Shown here one piece after another: positions 1-7,058 of a stretch of 22,851 bases of DNA. Positions within the stretch are counted from its first letter, which is position 1; every line of letters begins with the position of its first letter. The notes under the pieces were generated by a model. That model saw only the letters and a list, made by a program, of their open reading frames with translations. It was not told where the DNA came from and searched no databases. Source of the DNA: Pseudomonadota bacterium (GTDB lineage Bacteria > Myxococcota_A > Polyangia > Haliangiales > Haliangiaceae); assembly GCA_023430775.1 (NCBI GenBank), contig JAEYYY010000793.1, positions 1-22,851 on the forward strand, read 5' to 3'. Position numbers and translations under genes: made by a program.

Positions 1-36
1 CCGCGCCCGCCACCACCTGGAAGCCCCGAGCCGCTG

Positions 37-42
37 TATCGT
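37..42 (+). promoter_or_regulatory. -10 box of the mtfA-like gene (leaderless arrangement)
   Basis: TATCGT ends 7 bp before the ATG at 50, and there is no Shine-Dalgarno. With this spacing transcription would start at or next to the A of the start codon. No convincing -35 is visible. The same arrangement recurs at other genes in the window. Confidence 0.5.
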
Positions 43-49
43 CGGCTCG

Positions 50-829
50 ATGTTCGGGCGGATCGTCAGCTGGTTCGCGAAGCGCGCGATCGCCGCCGAG
101 AACGCGATCGATCTCGAGCGTCGCGAGAAGCTGCGCGCGGAGCGGTTCCCCGATCACTTCGTGCCGTACGTCGGCGAGATCGTGCAGACGCGCGGCTTGA
201 CCGCCGAGCAACGCGCGAAGCTCTATCGCGACATCCAGGTGTTCCTCGGCGAGAAGAAGTTCGTCGCCCTCGAAGAGTTCCCGCTCGACGATCGCGTCCG
301 CGTCATCGTCTCCACGTCTGCGGCGATCCTGGTCCTCGGCCGCGACATCGCGCAGTTCGATCACGTCCGCGAGATCCACATTCGCCACGAGATCTCGCCG
401 CGCATCGGCGGGCTGTATCAACCCGTGAACACGATGCTCGGCGACGAGGTGATCGGCAGCCACGGCATCGTCGAGCTCGGCTGGAAGGCCGTGACCGCCG
501 GCCTGGTGCGCCCCGAGGGCCAGCACGTCGCGTTTCACGAGCTCGCCCACGCGTACGATCACGCCGACGGCGAGCTCGATGCCTTGATGAAGCACGAGCA
601 CTTCGAGCGCTGGTCGGCGCTGCTGCGCGATCTGCCGCTGCATCGCGAGCGCCGCGGCGATCAGATCTACACGGAGGTGATCGGCGATACCGAGGGGCCC
701 GAGCTGTTCGCGTCGGCCTCCGAGCTGTTCTTCGAGTGTCCGCGCCGGCTCCACAAGCTCGATGCCGCGCTGTTCGATGCGCTCGTCGAGATCTACGCCC
801 TCGATCCACGCACGCTGACCGACCGCTGA
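50..829 (+). CDS. mtfA: MtfA-like zinc metallopeptidase (family M90)
   Basis: 259 aa, close to the usual MtfA length. The zinc signature HELAH lies at residues 163-167, preceded by VAF as in MtfA, and followed about 58 residues later by ASASELFFE (around 221-229), whose first Glu (E225) fits the third zinc ligand of M90 enzymes. Escherichia coli MtfA is a cytoplasmic aminopeptidase-like enzyme that binds the Mlc repressor and so affects glucose PTS expression; whether a partner like that exists here is unknown. There is no signal peptide. The ATG at 50 is chosen because residues 1-10 (MFGRIVSWFA) resemble the short N-terminus of the family and because a TATCGT box lies 7 bp upstream. The PIG-L gene follows on the same strand after 32 bp and may be co-transcribed. 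Confidence 0.88.
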   Translation: MFGRIVSWFAKRAIAAENAIDLERREKLRAERFPDHFVPYVGEIVQTRGLTAEQRAKLYRDIQVFLGEKKFVALEEFPLDDRVRVIVSTSAAILVLGRDIAQFDHVREIHIRHEISPRIGGLYQPVNTMLGDEVIGSHGIVELGWKAVTAGLVRPEGQHVAFHELAHAYDHADGELDALMKHEHFERWSALLRDLPLHRERRGDQIYTEVIGDTEGPELFASASELFFECPRRLHKLDAALFDALVEIYALDPRTLTDR

Positions 830-861
830 CGTTCGGCTGCCGCCGTGGTACCGATCGCTCG

Positions 862-1479
862 ATGCGACTGGACCACGTACGCAAGGCGCTCGCGATCGGC
901 GCTCATCCCGATGATGTCGAGGTCGGTGCGGGCGGCCTGGTTGCCAAGCTGACCGCGGCCGGTGCGAAGGTGACGCTCCACGTCGCATCGATCCCGAACC
1001 GCTACGCGATCCGCAAGGCCGAGGCGACGCGCGCCGCCGAGCACCTCGGCGTCCGGCTGGTGTTGCCGCCGGAGGAGCGCGAGAGCCGCGTCGAGGATCT
1101 GCCGATGCACGCGCTGGTGGCGCGCTTCGAGTACGAGCTCGCCGCGGTCGAGCCCGATCTGGTGATCGTCCACGGCTCGCACGACGTCCACCAGGATCAC
1201 CAGCTGGTGCATCGCGCGGTGCTCGCGGCGCTGCGCCGTACGCGCTGCGATCTGCTCGCGTTCGCGACCCGGCTTCCCACCGGTGCGGCACCGCCACCGC
1301 CCACCTGTGTGGTCGACATCTCGGCATCGATCGATCGCAAGCTCGCGGCGATCGCCGAGCACGCCTCGCAGTTTCCACCGACGTTCGCCGAGACCCGCCG
1401 CGACGTCGCGCGCACGCTCGGCCACAGCCACGGCGTGGCCTATGCCGAGGTGTTCGAGGTCCTGCGGATCGGTCTCTAG
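862..1479 (+). CDS. PIG-L family zinc deacetylase (BshB1-like)
   Basis: 205 aa. The N-terminal strand ends in AIGAHPDDVE; H15 and D18 are the first zinc ligands and D17 the likely catalytic base of the PIG-L/LmbE fold. The second motif, HDVHQDHQLVH, supplies the third ligand (H110 or H113). Members remove N-acetyl groups from GlcNAc-type substrates (bacillithiol or mycothiol biosynthesis, glycolipids, antibiotics). The length and the GAHPDDVE motif match the BshB1 subgroup, but no bacillithiol partner gene is nearby, so the substrate is not assigned. An in-frame extension back to 736 overlaps mtfA and is Arg/Cys-rich, so the ATG at 862 is used. It has no Shine-Dalgarno. The TAG stop shares the tetramer CTAG (1476-1479) with the stop of the convergent lipoprotein gene. 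Confidence 0.87.
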   Translation: MRLDHVRKALAIGAHPDDVEVGAGGLVAKLTAAGAKVTLHVASIPNRYAIRKAEATRAAEHLGVRLVLPPEERESRVEDLPMHALVARFEYELAAVEPDLVIVHGSHDVHQDHQLVHRAVLAALRRTRCDLLAFATRLPTGAAPPPPTCVVDISASIDRKLAAIAEHASQFPPTFAETRRDVARTLGHSHGVAYAEVFEVLRIGL

Positions 1480-2570
1480 CGCAGGATCATCGAGTTGATG
1501 ACCTGCGCCGGGCCGTTGGCGATCACGTAGAAGCCGGGCAGGTCCGGCGTCTCGAACGTGCCGCGCGGATTGTTCCGCACGATCGAGTCCCGGATCGTGA
1601 TCGAGCCGCTCCTGTCATTGCTGACGAAGAACACCGCGCTGCCGCCCTCGTTCGCCATGTTGTTCTCGATCAACGTCGACGTGATGTTCAGGACGATCTC
1701 GTTCCCATCGTTGTAGATGGCGCCGCCGTTGCCACCTTCGCCGTCGTTCGCGCCGTGGCCGGTGGCGGTGTTGTAACCGAACAGCGAGTTGAGGATGTTC
1801 CACGACACGCCGATCGAGCTCAGCGCACCGCCGTTCGCGCACGTGTTACCGAAGCCATCCTCGCCGCCGAACGGGCTGTGGACGACCCACACCGGCCGCG
1901 CCGGCCCGACGCCCGGCTCGATCAGATAGTCGAGCTTGCGGATCGCGCCACCGCCGACGTCGCTGCCGAGCGGATCGCAGACGTTGTTGAAGAACCGCGA
2001 ATTCACCACCTTCAAGCTGCCGCCCTGCGCGTAGATCGCGCCGCCGCCGCCGGCGTTGTTCTCGTCGCCGAGACCCTTCGCGCTGCCGTCGATGAACGTC
2101 AGGTTCTGCACGACGAGCTGCACGCCCGAGTTGGTGTTGCAGTCGCCCGGACCGGGTGGGTAGACCTGATCCTCGTCGCAGGTCGCCATGTAGAGGATGC
2201 GCCGGACGCCGCCGCCCGACAGCGTCACCTTGTTGCCGCCATCGATCACGAGCTTGGTGCCGCGATCGTTGAACACCTTCGCCGTCTCCTTCATCACGAT
2301 CGTCACCGGATCCGGACCGCAGTCGAAGGTGATCACTCCGCCGTCGGCCACCGCCTGCACCACCGCCTCGCTACCGCAGCTCTCGGGCGTGCCGTCACCG
2401 ATGATGATCGTCGGCGACGACGTGTCCTCCGCCTGGCCCTCCGCCGGCACCGTGGCGTTGCCATCCTCCCAGCCCGCCGGCGGCCCCGAGGCCGGATCGG
2501 TGGGAGGCAGCGGATCATCCGAGGACGAACCGCACGCGACGAGCACACACGCGATCAAGGCGGAGCGCAT
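1476..2570 (-). CDS. Lipoprotein with right-handed parallel beta-helix
   Basis: 364 aa. A very short lipoprotein signal (MRSALIACVLVAC) places the lipobox Cys at residue 13, followed by a Ser/Asp/Pro-rich tether to about residue 45. The rest shows beta-helix coil features: Asn-rich ladders and repeated GGAI(Y)...FFNN-type coils such as GGGAIYAQGGSLKVVNSRFF, the pattern of polymorphic outer-membrane and pectate-lyase-like beta-helices. No catalytic set is evident, so it may be a surface adhesin or structural protein rather than a lyase. The four Cys between about residues 66 and 145 could form disulfides. The ATG at 2570 is supported by a TACGAT box ending 6 bp upstream. Its stop overlaps the PIG-L stop. 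The TIGR02996 gene lies 62 bp upstream on the same strand. Confidence 0.85.
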   Translation of the reverse strand: MRSALIACVLVACGSSSDDPLPPTDPASGPPAGWEDGNATVPAEGQAEDTSSPTIIIGDGTPESCGSEAVVQAVADGGVITFDCGPDPVTIVMKETAKVFNDRGTKLVIDGGNKVTLSGGGVRRILYMATCDEDQVYPPGPGDCNTNSGVQLVVQNLTFIDGSAKGLGDENNAGGGGAIYAQGGSLKVVNSRFFNNVCDPLGSDVGGGAIRKLDYLIEPGVGPARPVWVVHSPFGGEDGFGNTCANGGALSSIGVSWNILNSLFGYNTATGHGANDGEGGNGGAIYNDGNEIVLNITSTLIENNMANEGGSAVFFVSNDRSGSITIRDSIVRNNPRGTFETPDLPGFYVIANGPAQVINSMILR

Positions 2571-2576
2571 GACTCC

Positions 2577-2582
2577 ATCGTA
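2577..2582 (-). promoter_or_regulatory. -10 box of the beta-helix lipoprotein gene
   Basis: Read on the minus strand this is TACGAT, 6 bp before the ATG at 2570. A partial ribosome-site-like ATGGAG overlaps it, so a leaderless message is likely but not certain. Confidence 0.45.
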
Positions 2583-2632
2583 GCGGAAGACCGCGTCCCG
2601 CTGCGCGCGAACCGGTCAGCACACATCGACGC

Positions 2633-3898
2633 CTAGTCGAACCGCTCGACGCGCATCGTCAGCCGCTTGCCATACGCCCCGCGCACGCGCTCGAGCGGCT
2701 CCCCGGTGATGTTCCACGACAGGTCGAGCTCCTCGAGGTTCTCGAACGTCGTGGTCGCCGCGGCGACCAGCGCATCGGCCGCACCGGCGCCGAGCGCGGG
2801 CTCGCCTTGCCGGCGCCAGTCGTTCGCGAGGTAGAGCGTCCGCAGCGACGACAGCTTGCCGCTCGCGAGTGCCGCGACGCCCGCATCACCGACGGGATTC
2901 TGCGACAGCGCGAGCGTCGTCAGCTGGCTCGCCCACGGCGCGCTGGTGAGGATCTCGATCGCCTCGGCATCGAGATCGTGCTGGTTCAGGTACAGCCGCC
3001 TGACGTTCGCGAGCAGCGGTCCGTTCGCGAGCGCGGCCATCCCTTCCGCATTCAGATTGCCCAGCGAGGCGGAGAAGTATTCCAGCTTCGGCATCGCCTT
3101 CGACGGTCCGAGGATCTTCGCACTGCGATTGCCGAACCCCGAGAGCTGCAGCCAGGTCACGTTGCCGAGCGTCTTCGCCTTCGCGAGCGCCTCGCTATCC
3201 TCCGGCTCCACCCCGAGCGACAGCCGCGAGATCCGCAACGGGAAGCGGAGGATCTTCGCCATCTGCCCGTCCCCGTAGCCGTAGATCGCGAGGCTCTGGA
3301 TCGGCTCGACCTCGAACATCAGCGGGCCTGCCGCCGCCAGCTCCCGCGCCTTGCACCCGACCTCGTGAACGAAGCCGCGATCCCACGTGAACCGCGCGCC
3401 CTTCGCGCCGAAGTTCTGCCAGCTCTTCTGGCGATGCGCGTCGAGCAGCTCCTTCGCACGCTTCGCTGCCTCCTTGCCCTCGGCGAGCGACAGTGCGATG
3501 AACTCGCCGCGCGGATCGCCCGCTTCCTGCAACGCGTCGGCATAGACCAGCCGCGCGCGATCGTCGTCGGGATGGTCGAGGATCGCTCGCAACAGATCTG
3601 CGGGCGCGCCGGCCCCCGGCTTGCTCCGCGCGACCTTCTTGATCGCAGCTCCGCGCGACTTCGTGTCCGCTGCCGAACCTGTAGCCCTCGGCTTCGCACC
3701 TGCGGTCTTCGCCGTAGGCTCTCCGCCTGCTGATTTCGCCGCCGCGGACTTCGCTGCCGAACCTTTGCTCGTCGGCTTCGCACCTGCGGTCTTCGCGGCC
3801 GTCGACTTCATGACCGCGGACTTCGTGCGCGTCGCGGTCTTCGCGCCGGGCTTCGTCGCCTTCGCCTTCGTCGCGGATGTGCCCTTGGCCTTCGCCAT
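2633..3898 (-). CDS. TIGR02996 / leucine-rich-repeat protein with histone-H1-like Lys/Ala tail
   Basis: 421 aa in three parts. Residues 1-100 are almost only Lys, Ala, Thr, Gly, Ser and Pro (blocks such as TAKTAGAKP), with no hydrophobic core, like the tails of bacterial histone-H1-like proteins. Residues 101-140 match the TIGR02996 repeat-companion domain (LVYADALQEAGDPRGEFIAL). Residues 195-400 hold irregular leucine-rich repeats of the ribonuclease-inhibitor type, with L..L.LS.N phases (LTTLALSQNPVGDAG, LEELDLSWN). There is no signal peptide, so the protein is cytoplasmic and probably nucleic-acid or polyanion binding through its tail. The ATG at 3898 is preceded by GGGAGG about 10 bp upstream. 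A second TIGR02996-LRR protein is encoded at 12485-13648. TIGR02996 has no known biochemical role, so none is assigned. Confidence 0.85.
   Translation of the reverse strand: MAKAKGTSATKAKATKPGAKTATRTKSAVMKSTAAKTAGAKPTSKGSAAKSAAAKSAGGEPTAKTAGAKPRATGSAADTKSRGAAIKKVARSKPGAGAPADLLRAILDHPDDDRARLVYADALQEAGDPRGEFIALSLAEGKEAAKRAKELLDAHRQKSWQNFGAKGARFTWDRGFVHEVGCKARELAAAGPLMFEVEPIQSLAIYGYGDGQMAKILRFPLRISRLSLGVEPEDSEALAKAKTLGNVTWLQLSGFGNRSAKILGPSKAMPKLEYFSASLGNLNAEGMAALANGPLLANVRRLYLNQHDLDAEAIEILTSAPWASQLTTLALSQNPVGDAGVAALASGKLSSLRTLYLANDWRRQGEPALGAGAADALVAAATTTFENLEELDLSWNITGEPLERVRGAYGKRLTMRVERFD
3688..3796 (-). repeat. Direct repeat inside the H1-like tail
   Basis: A 25-bp sequence is identical at 3688-3712 and 3772-3796, 84 bp (28 codons) apart. 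A 12-bp match at the same offset (3669 and 3753) extends each copy. It encodes the repeated AKTAGAKP block and suggests growth of the tail by slippage or unequal exchange. Confidence 0.8.
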
Positions 3899-3968
3899 CG
3901 CGAGTCATCCTCCCACGAGCCAGCGGGTCGCGGTTCCGCGCACGTGCAGTCAACTTCGCGCGTCGGGG

Positions 3969-4556
3969 CTACCAGTTGCCTTCGACGTCGAGCGTCCACG
4001 GCTGCGTGGCGACGCAGTTCGTGCCGATCGGGCGGACCTCGATCGAGACCGTTCGGCCGTCGTCGTTGCCGTTCGAGATCGTGCCCTCGCCCCATTCGGC
4101 GTGGTTCTGGTTGACCGTGCCGTTGGTCGTCGTCGTGCCGGTGGTCGTGGTGCACTCGACCACGTCGCTGCCGGCGTTGACGTACACGAACACGTCGTAG
4201 TCGTTGGTGGCCGGCGACGTCAGCGTGGCGCCGAAGCGCATCGACAGGCCGAACACTTCGCTGTCGTCCTCGGTGACGCGCACGCGAAACCACGCGGACT
4301 GGTGGCCCATCGTGGTGAAGTGAATGTTGCCGGTATCGCCGCTGACCTGGCCGAGCGTGATCGCGGTCTGGCAGGTGGCCGTGCTCGCGCACAGGTTCTG
4401 CGGCGGCGCATCGGGCGGCAGCTCCGGCGCATCCTCCGGCGGTTGCGGTGCGTCGGCGGGGAGGCTCGCATCCGGCGGATCGGGCTCGCCGGGTCCAGCA
4501 CCGGCACCAGCGCTCGCGCACGCGACCAGAAACATCGGCCAGAGGCGGACCACCAT
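3969..4556 (-). CDS. Small secreted lipoprotein, unknown function
   Basis: 195 aa. The signal MVVRLWPMFLVAC has its lipobox Cys at residue 13. It is followed by about 40 residues of Pro/Asp/Ala tether and then a compact domain of about 140 residues starting near NLCASTATCQTA. That domain is rich in Thr, Asn, Gly and aromatic residues (AWFRVRVTEDDSEVF, YDVFVYVNAGSD), an all-beta, jelly-roll-like pattern seen in pre-peptidase C-terminal (PPC) type domains. This similarity is my inference. Four Cys in the domain could pair. The ATG at 4556 is preferred over the GTG at 4574 because a TAGCGT box lies 8 bp upstream and the signal peptide then begins directly. It is divergent from the histidine kinase gene. 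A 70-bp gap separates it from the TIGR02996 gene downstream. Confidence 0.8.
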   Translation of the reverse strand: MVVRLWPMFLVACASAGAGAGPGEPDPPDASLPADAPQPPEDAPELPPDAPPQNLCASTATCQTAITLGQVSGDTGNIHFTTMGHQSAWFRVRVTEDDSEVFGLSMRFGATLTSPATNDYDVFVYVNAGSDVVECTTTTGTTTTNGTVNQNHAEWGEGTISNGNDDGRTVSIEVRPIGTNCVATQPWTLDVEGNW

Positions 4557-4564
4557 CGAGCGGG

Positions 4565-4570
4565 ACGCTA
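4565..4570 (-). promoter_or_regulatory. -10 box of the 4556 lipoprotein gene
   Basis: TAGCGT on the minus strand ends 8 bp before the ATG at 4556. No Shine-Dalgarno is present, and this box decides the choice of start. Confidence 0.45.
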
Positions 4571-4665
4571 CCACGCGGGTTTCTCGGCAGACGATCGTTT
4601 TTCAATGACCGACTCTCGCCGCAGCGTGACCGGCCCCCCCGACGCTGAACAGCTGGCTGCATCGG

Positions 4666-6576
4666 GTGCTCGGAGGGCCGACCGGCGCTGTATGGTTACC
4701 CACCTTGGTGGACCTGGCCGACGAGCTCGGGACGGTAAGTCGAGCGACCCTGTTCGACTCGCTCGAGCAGGCGGCCGCTCGCATCGGCCTCGCCGTGTTC
4801 GTGGTCCGGGTCAGCACCACGCCGCCGACGATCGCGTATGGCAGCGCGCTGCTCGCCGAGCTGATCGGCCGACCGCTCGACGAGGTCGTCGGCAAGCCGC
4901 CGTGGGAGCTCGTCGTTCCCGGCGAACGCGACCGCGTGCGCGAGTTCATGGCGAGCCGCGGCACCGGTGCGCCGCCCACGACCTACCACTCCGAAGTGCT
5001 CCGGCCGGACGGCACGGTTCGCAAGGTCGATGTCGGCGTCGCCCGCATCGTCACGGGCGGCAGCGAGCTCGCGGTCTGTTACTTCCGCGATCGCACCGAC
5101 GAGCACGCCGCCGTCGAAGCGCTGCGCCGATCGGTCACCGGCTTTCGATCACTGATCGAGAACGCACCCGACGGCGTCGTCATCCTCCAGCAGGGACGCA
5201 TCGTGCTGGCGAACCCAGCGGCGCTGCGGATGTTTGGCGAGACCGACGTGCTCGGCCGGCTGCTCTCGGAGTTCCTGCCTCCCGCCGAGGCCGCACGCGC
5301 GATGGCGCGGATCGCCGAGGTCTACAAGGGCAAGCGCGTCGAGTCGTCGGAGTACTTGCTCGACAACGGCATCGTCGGAGAGGTGCACTCGGCGCTCTAC
5401 GAGTACGAGGGCAAGCCCGCGATCCTCGCGTTCGTTCGCGATGTCAGCGAGCGCCGTCGCATGCACGAGCAGCTGTTCCGAGCCGATCGCCTCGCCGCGC
5501 TCGGCACGATGGCCGCCACCGTCGCGCACGAGATCAACAACCCGCTGACCTATCTCCAGCTCAGCTTGCAGCGCCTCGAACGCGAGGCCGCCGCCGAGCC
5601 GGACCCCGCGCGCGCCGCGCTGCTTCGCGATCACATCGCGAATGCGATCCACGGGGTCGAGCGCGTCGCTCGCATCGTTCGCGACCTGCGCGCCTACTCG
5701 CGCGATCAGACCGACGAGCCCGATGCGCCGCTCGACGTCGTCAGCGTCGTCGGGCGCGCGCGGCAGATGGTCGAGCACGATCTCCGTCATCGCGCGCAGC
5801 TCGTCCGCCGCTTTCCGGCCACGCCGGCGATCGTCGACGGCAGCGCGCCGCGGCTGGAGCAGGTGGTGATCAACCTGCTGGTCAACGCGATCCAGGCGCT
5901 CGATGCCTCGCGCCACAACACGATCACCGTCGAGGTGGCGGTCGCCGATCAGATCACGATCTCGGTCACCGACACCGGCCCCGGCCTCACCCAGCCCGAC
6001 CGGATCTTCGAACCGTTCTTCACCACCAAGCCGGTCGGTGAAGGCACCGGGCTCGGCCTCTCCGTCTGCAAGCAGCTCGTCGAGCGGATGCGCGGCACGA
6101 TCGCGGTCGGCAGCACCGGTCCGCAGGGCACGCGCCTCGAGGTCGCGCTGCCGCGCAGCACCGGCCCCCCGCCACGCTCGCAGGTGATCGGCCGGCCCGC
6201 GCGGGGCGAGCGGATGCGGATCCTCGTCGTCGATGACGAGCCGCAGGTCCTCACCGCGATCAGGGGCCTGCTCGAGACCGAGCACGAGGTCGATGCCGTC
6301 GAGAGTGGCGACGCCGCGCTCGCGCGCATCGCCGAGCGCGATTACCAGGTGATCCTGTGCGACGTCATGATGCCGCGCATGAACGGCCGCGACGTGTTCG
6401 AGCAGATCCAGCGCCAGTGGCCGGGCCTCGAGCGTCGCATCGTGTTCATCACCGGCGGGGCGTTCGTGCCCGCGCTCGCCGGCTTCCTCGATTCGGTCGA
6501 CAACCTCAAGCTGCGAAAGCCGTTCACCGTCGAGCACCTGCTCGCGCTCGTCCAGGACGCGCAGACCCGCGCCTAG
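4666..6576 (+). CDS. PAS-PAS hybrid sensor histidine kinase with C-terminal receiver
   Basis: 636 aa from GTG 4666; numbers use that start. Two PAS domains (about 35-140 and 155-265; FRSLIENAPDGVVIL opens the second) lead into a HisKA helix with the phospho-acceptor H288 in AHEINNPL, typical of NtrB-like kinases. The HATPase domain shows the N box (VINLLVNAIQAL), G1 (DTGPGL), F box (FEPFF) and G2 (GTGLGLSVCKQL). A receiver domain begins near M517, with the acidic pair D523/D524, phospho-acceptor D566 in ILCDVMMPRMNG, the TGG switch region and K618. There is no membrane segment, so it is a cytosolic sensor; it lacks an HPt or output domain and must pass phosphate to, or be adjusted by, a partner not seen here. 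A TATGGT box at 4691 suggests the true start is TTG 4705. Its stop overlaps that of the next gene by CTAG. Confidence 0.93.
   Translation: MLGGPTGAVWLPTLVDLADELGTVSRATLFDSLEQAAARIGLAVFVVRVSTTPPTIAYGSALLAELIGRPLDEVVGKPPWELVVPGERDRVREFMASRGTGAPPTTYHSEVLRPDGTVRKVDVGVARIVTGGSELAVCYFRDRTDEHAAVEALRRSVTGFRSLIENAPDGVVILQQGRIVLANPAALRMFGETDVLGRLLSEFLPPAEAARAMARIAEVYKGKRVESSEYLLDNGIVGEVHSALYEYEGKPAILAFVRDVSERRRMHEQLFRADRLAALGTMAATVAHEINNPLTYLQLSLQRLEREAAAEPDPARAALLRDHIANAIHGVERVARIVRDLRAYSRDQTDEPDAPLDVVSVVGRARQMVEHDLRHRAQLVRRFPATPAIVDGSAPRLEQVVINLLVNAIQALDASRHNTITVEVAVADQITISVTDTGPGLTQPDRIFEPFFTTKPVGEGTGLGLSVCKQLVERMRGTIAVGSTGPQGTRLEVALPRSTGPPPRSQVIGRPARGERMRILVVDDEPQVLTAIRGLLETEHEVDAVESGDAALARIAERDYQVILCDVMMPRMNGRDVFEQIQRQWPGLERRIVFITGGAFVPALAGFLDSVDNLKLRKPFTVEHLLALVQDAQTRA
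4691..4696 (+). promoter_or_regulatory. Possible -10 box placing the kinase start at TTG 4705
   Basis: TATGGT ends 8 bp before an in-frame TTG at 4705, next to an in-frame GTG at 4708. The spacing equals that at other leaderless genes here. If the box is used, the GTG at 4666 is upstream of the transcript. Confidence 0.35.
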
Positions 6577-6749
6577 AGCTTCACGTCGCTCTGGTCGTGC
6601 CACCGACAGTGCTCACACGCCGGCGGGATCGCGCGGTCCTGACACACCGGCATCGCGCAACTGTGCCGGTTCAGCTGGCTCGCGCTGTCTCGACGCGACG
6701 AATTGCCGCTGCACGCGATCGCGAGCGTGGCAAGGAGCAGGATTCGCAC
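6573..6749 (-). CDS. Small Cys-rich lipoprotein
   Basis: 58 aa when started at GTG 6749: the first 13 residues (initiator, then RILLLATLAIAC) form a minimal lipoprotein signal with Cys 13. The mature part ends with C-x4-C-x8-C-x2-C (CAMPVC ... CEHCRWH), which could be a disulfide-bonded knot or a metal site. A longer start at ATG 6788 adds 13 polar residues. I prefer GTG 6749 because a TAATACT box sits about 7 bp upstream and the signal peptide then has normal shape. The stop shares CTAG (6573-6576) with the histidine kinase. It is divergent from the short gene at 6825. No family is recognised. Confidence 0.68.
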   Translation of the reverse strand: MRILLLATLAIACSGNSSRRDSASQLNRHSCAMPVCQDRAIPPACEHCRWHDQSDVKL

Positions 6750-6756
6750 GGCAGCG

Positions 6757-6763
6757 AGTATTA
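6757..6763 (-). promoter_or_regulatory. -10 box of the small Cys-rich lipoprotein gene
   Basis: The minus strand reads TAATACT here, 7 bp before GTG 6749. The spacing fits a leaderless message and decides the start. Confidence 0.4.
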
Positions 6764-6824
6764 GCGAATGTTTCGTTGGCGCACCCATGCATCGCTTTGC
6801 CGGGAAACCTGCTAACAGACGAAG

Positions 6825-7058
6825 GTGACCACTCAGTCGGGCAATCGAGTTGTTCTTCGGCCCTCGCTGGCGTGGGACGGCGTCAAGGTCTTCACGGCAT
6901 CACAGATCTCGGAGCGCCAGCAGCTCGGAGACAAGATCACCTCGTGGATGGCGGCCAACCCATCTCACCAGGTGACCGAGATCGTGTTGACCCAATCCAG
7001 TGACTCCGCGTTCCACTGCCTCACCTTCACCGTCTTCTATCGCAGCGGCTCCCGCTGA
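6825..7058 (+). CDS. Short conserved-looking cytoplasmic protein
   Basis: 77 aa from GTG. The sequence (GVKVFTASQISERQQLGDKI, then TEIVLTQSSDSAFHCLTFTV) has the beta-alpha-beta-beta rhythm of a small ferredoxin-like fold. The TQSSDSAFHCLTFTVFY end looks like a conserved sensor or enzyme core, and I believe similar short proteins occur in myxobacteria, but I cannot name a family. Codon use matches the neighbours (GC-rich third positions). It has no signal peptide and no membrane segment. The last 22 bp overlap the end of metG on the other strand. It is divergent from the small lipoprotein at 6749, with 75 bp between the starts. TAACAG lies 6 bp before the GTG in the position of a -10 box but lacks the final T. 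Confidence 0.68.
   Translation: MTTQSGNRVVLRPSLAWDGVKVFTASQISERQQLGDKITSWMAANPSHQVTEIVLTQSSDSAFHCLTFTVFYRSGSR

Noticed and set aside
736..861. N-terminal extension of the PIG-L protein
   Set aside because: It overlaps the mtfA end, is Arg/Cys-rich and precedes a normal family N-terminus at 862.
1755..2636. 293-codon plus-strand frame
   Set aside because: Antisense to the beta-helix lipoprotein and full of Arg/Ala/His without structure.
3621..6041. 806-codon open frame on the plus strand
   Set aside because: It crosses two minus-strand genes and reads the kinase gene in another frame; composition is Arg/Ala-rich with no motifs. High GC makes such long shadow frames common.
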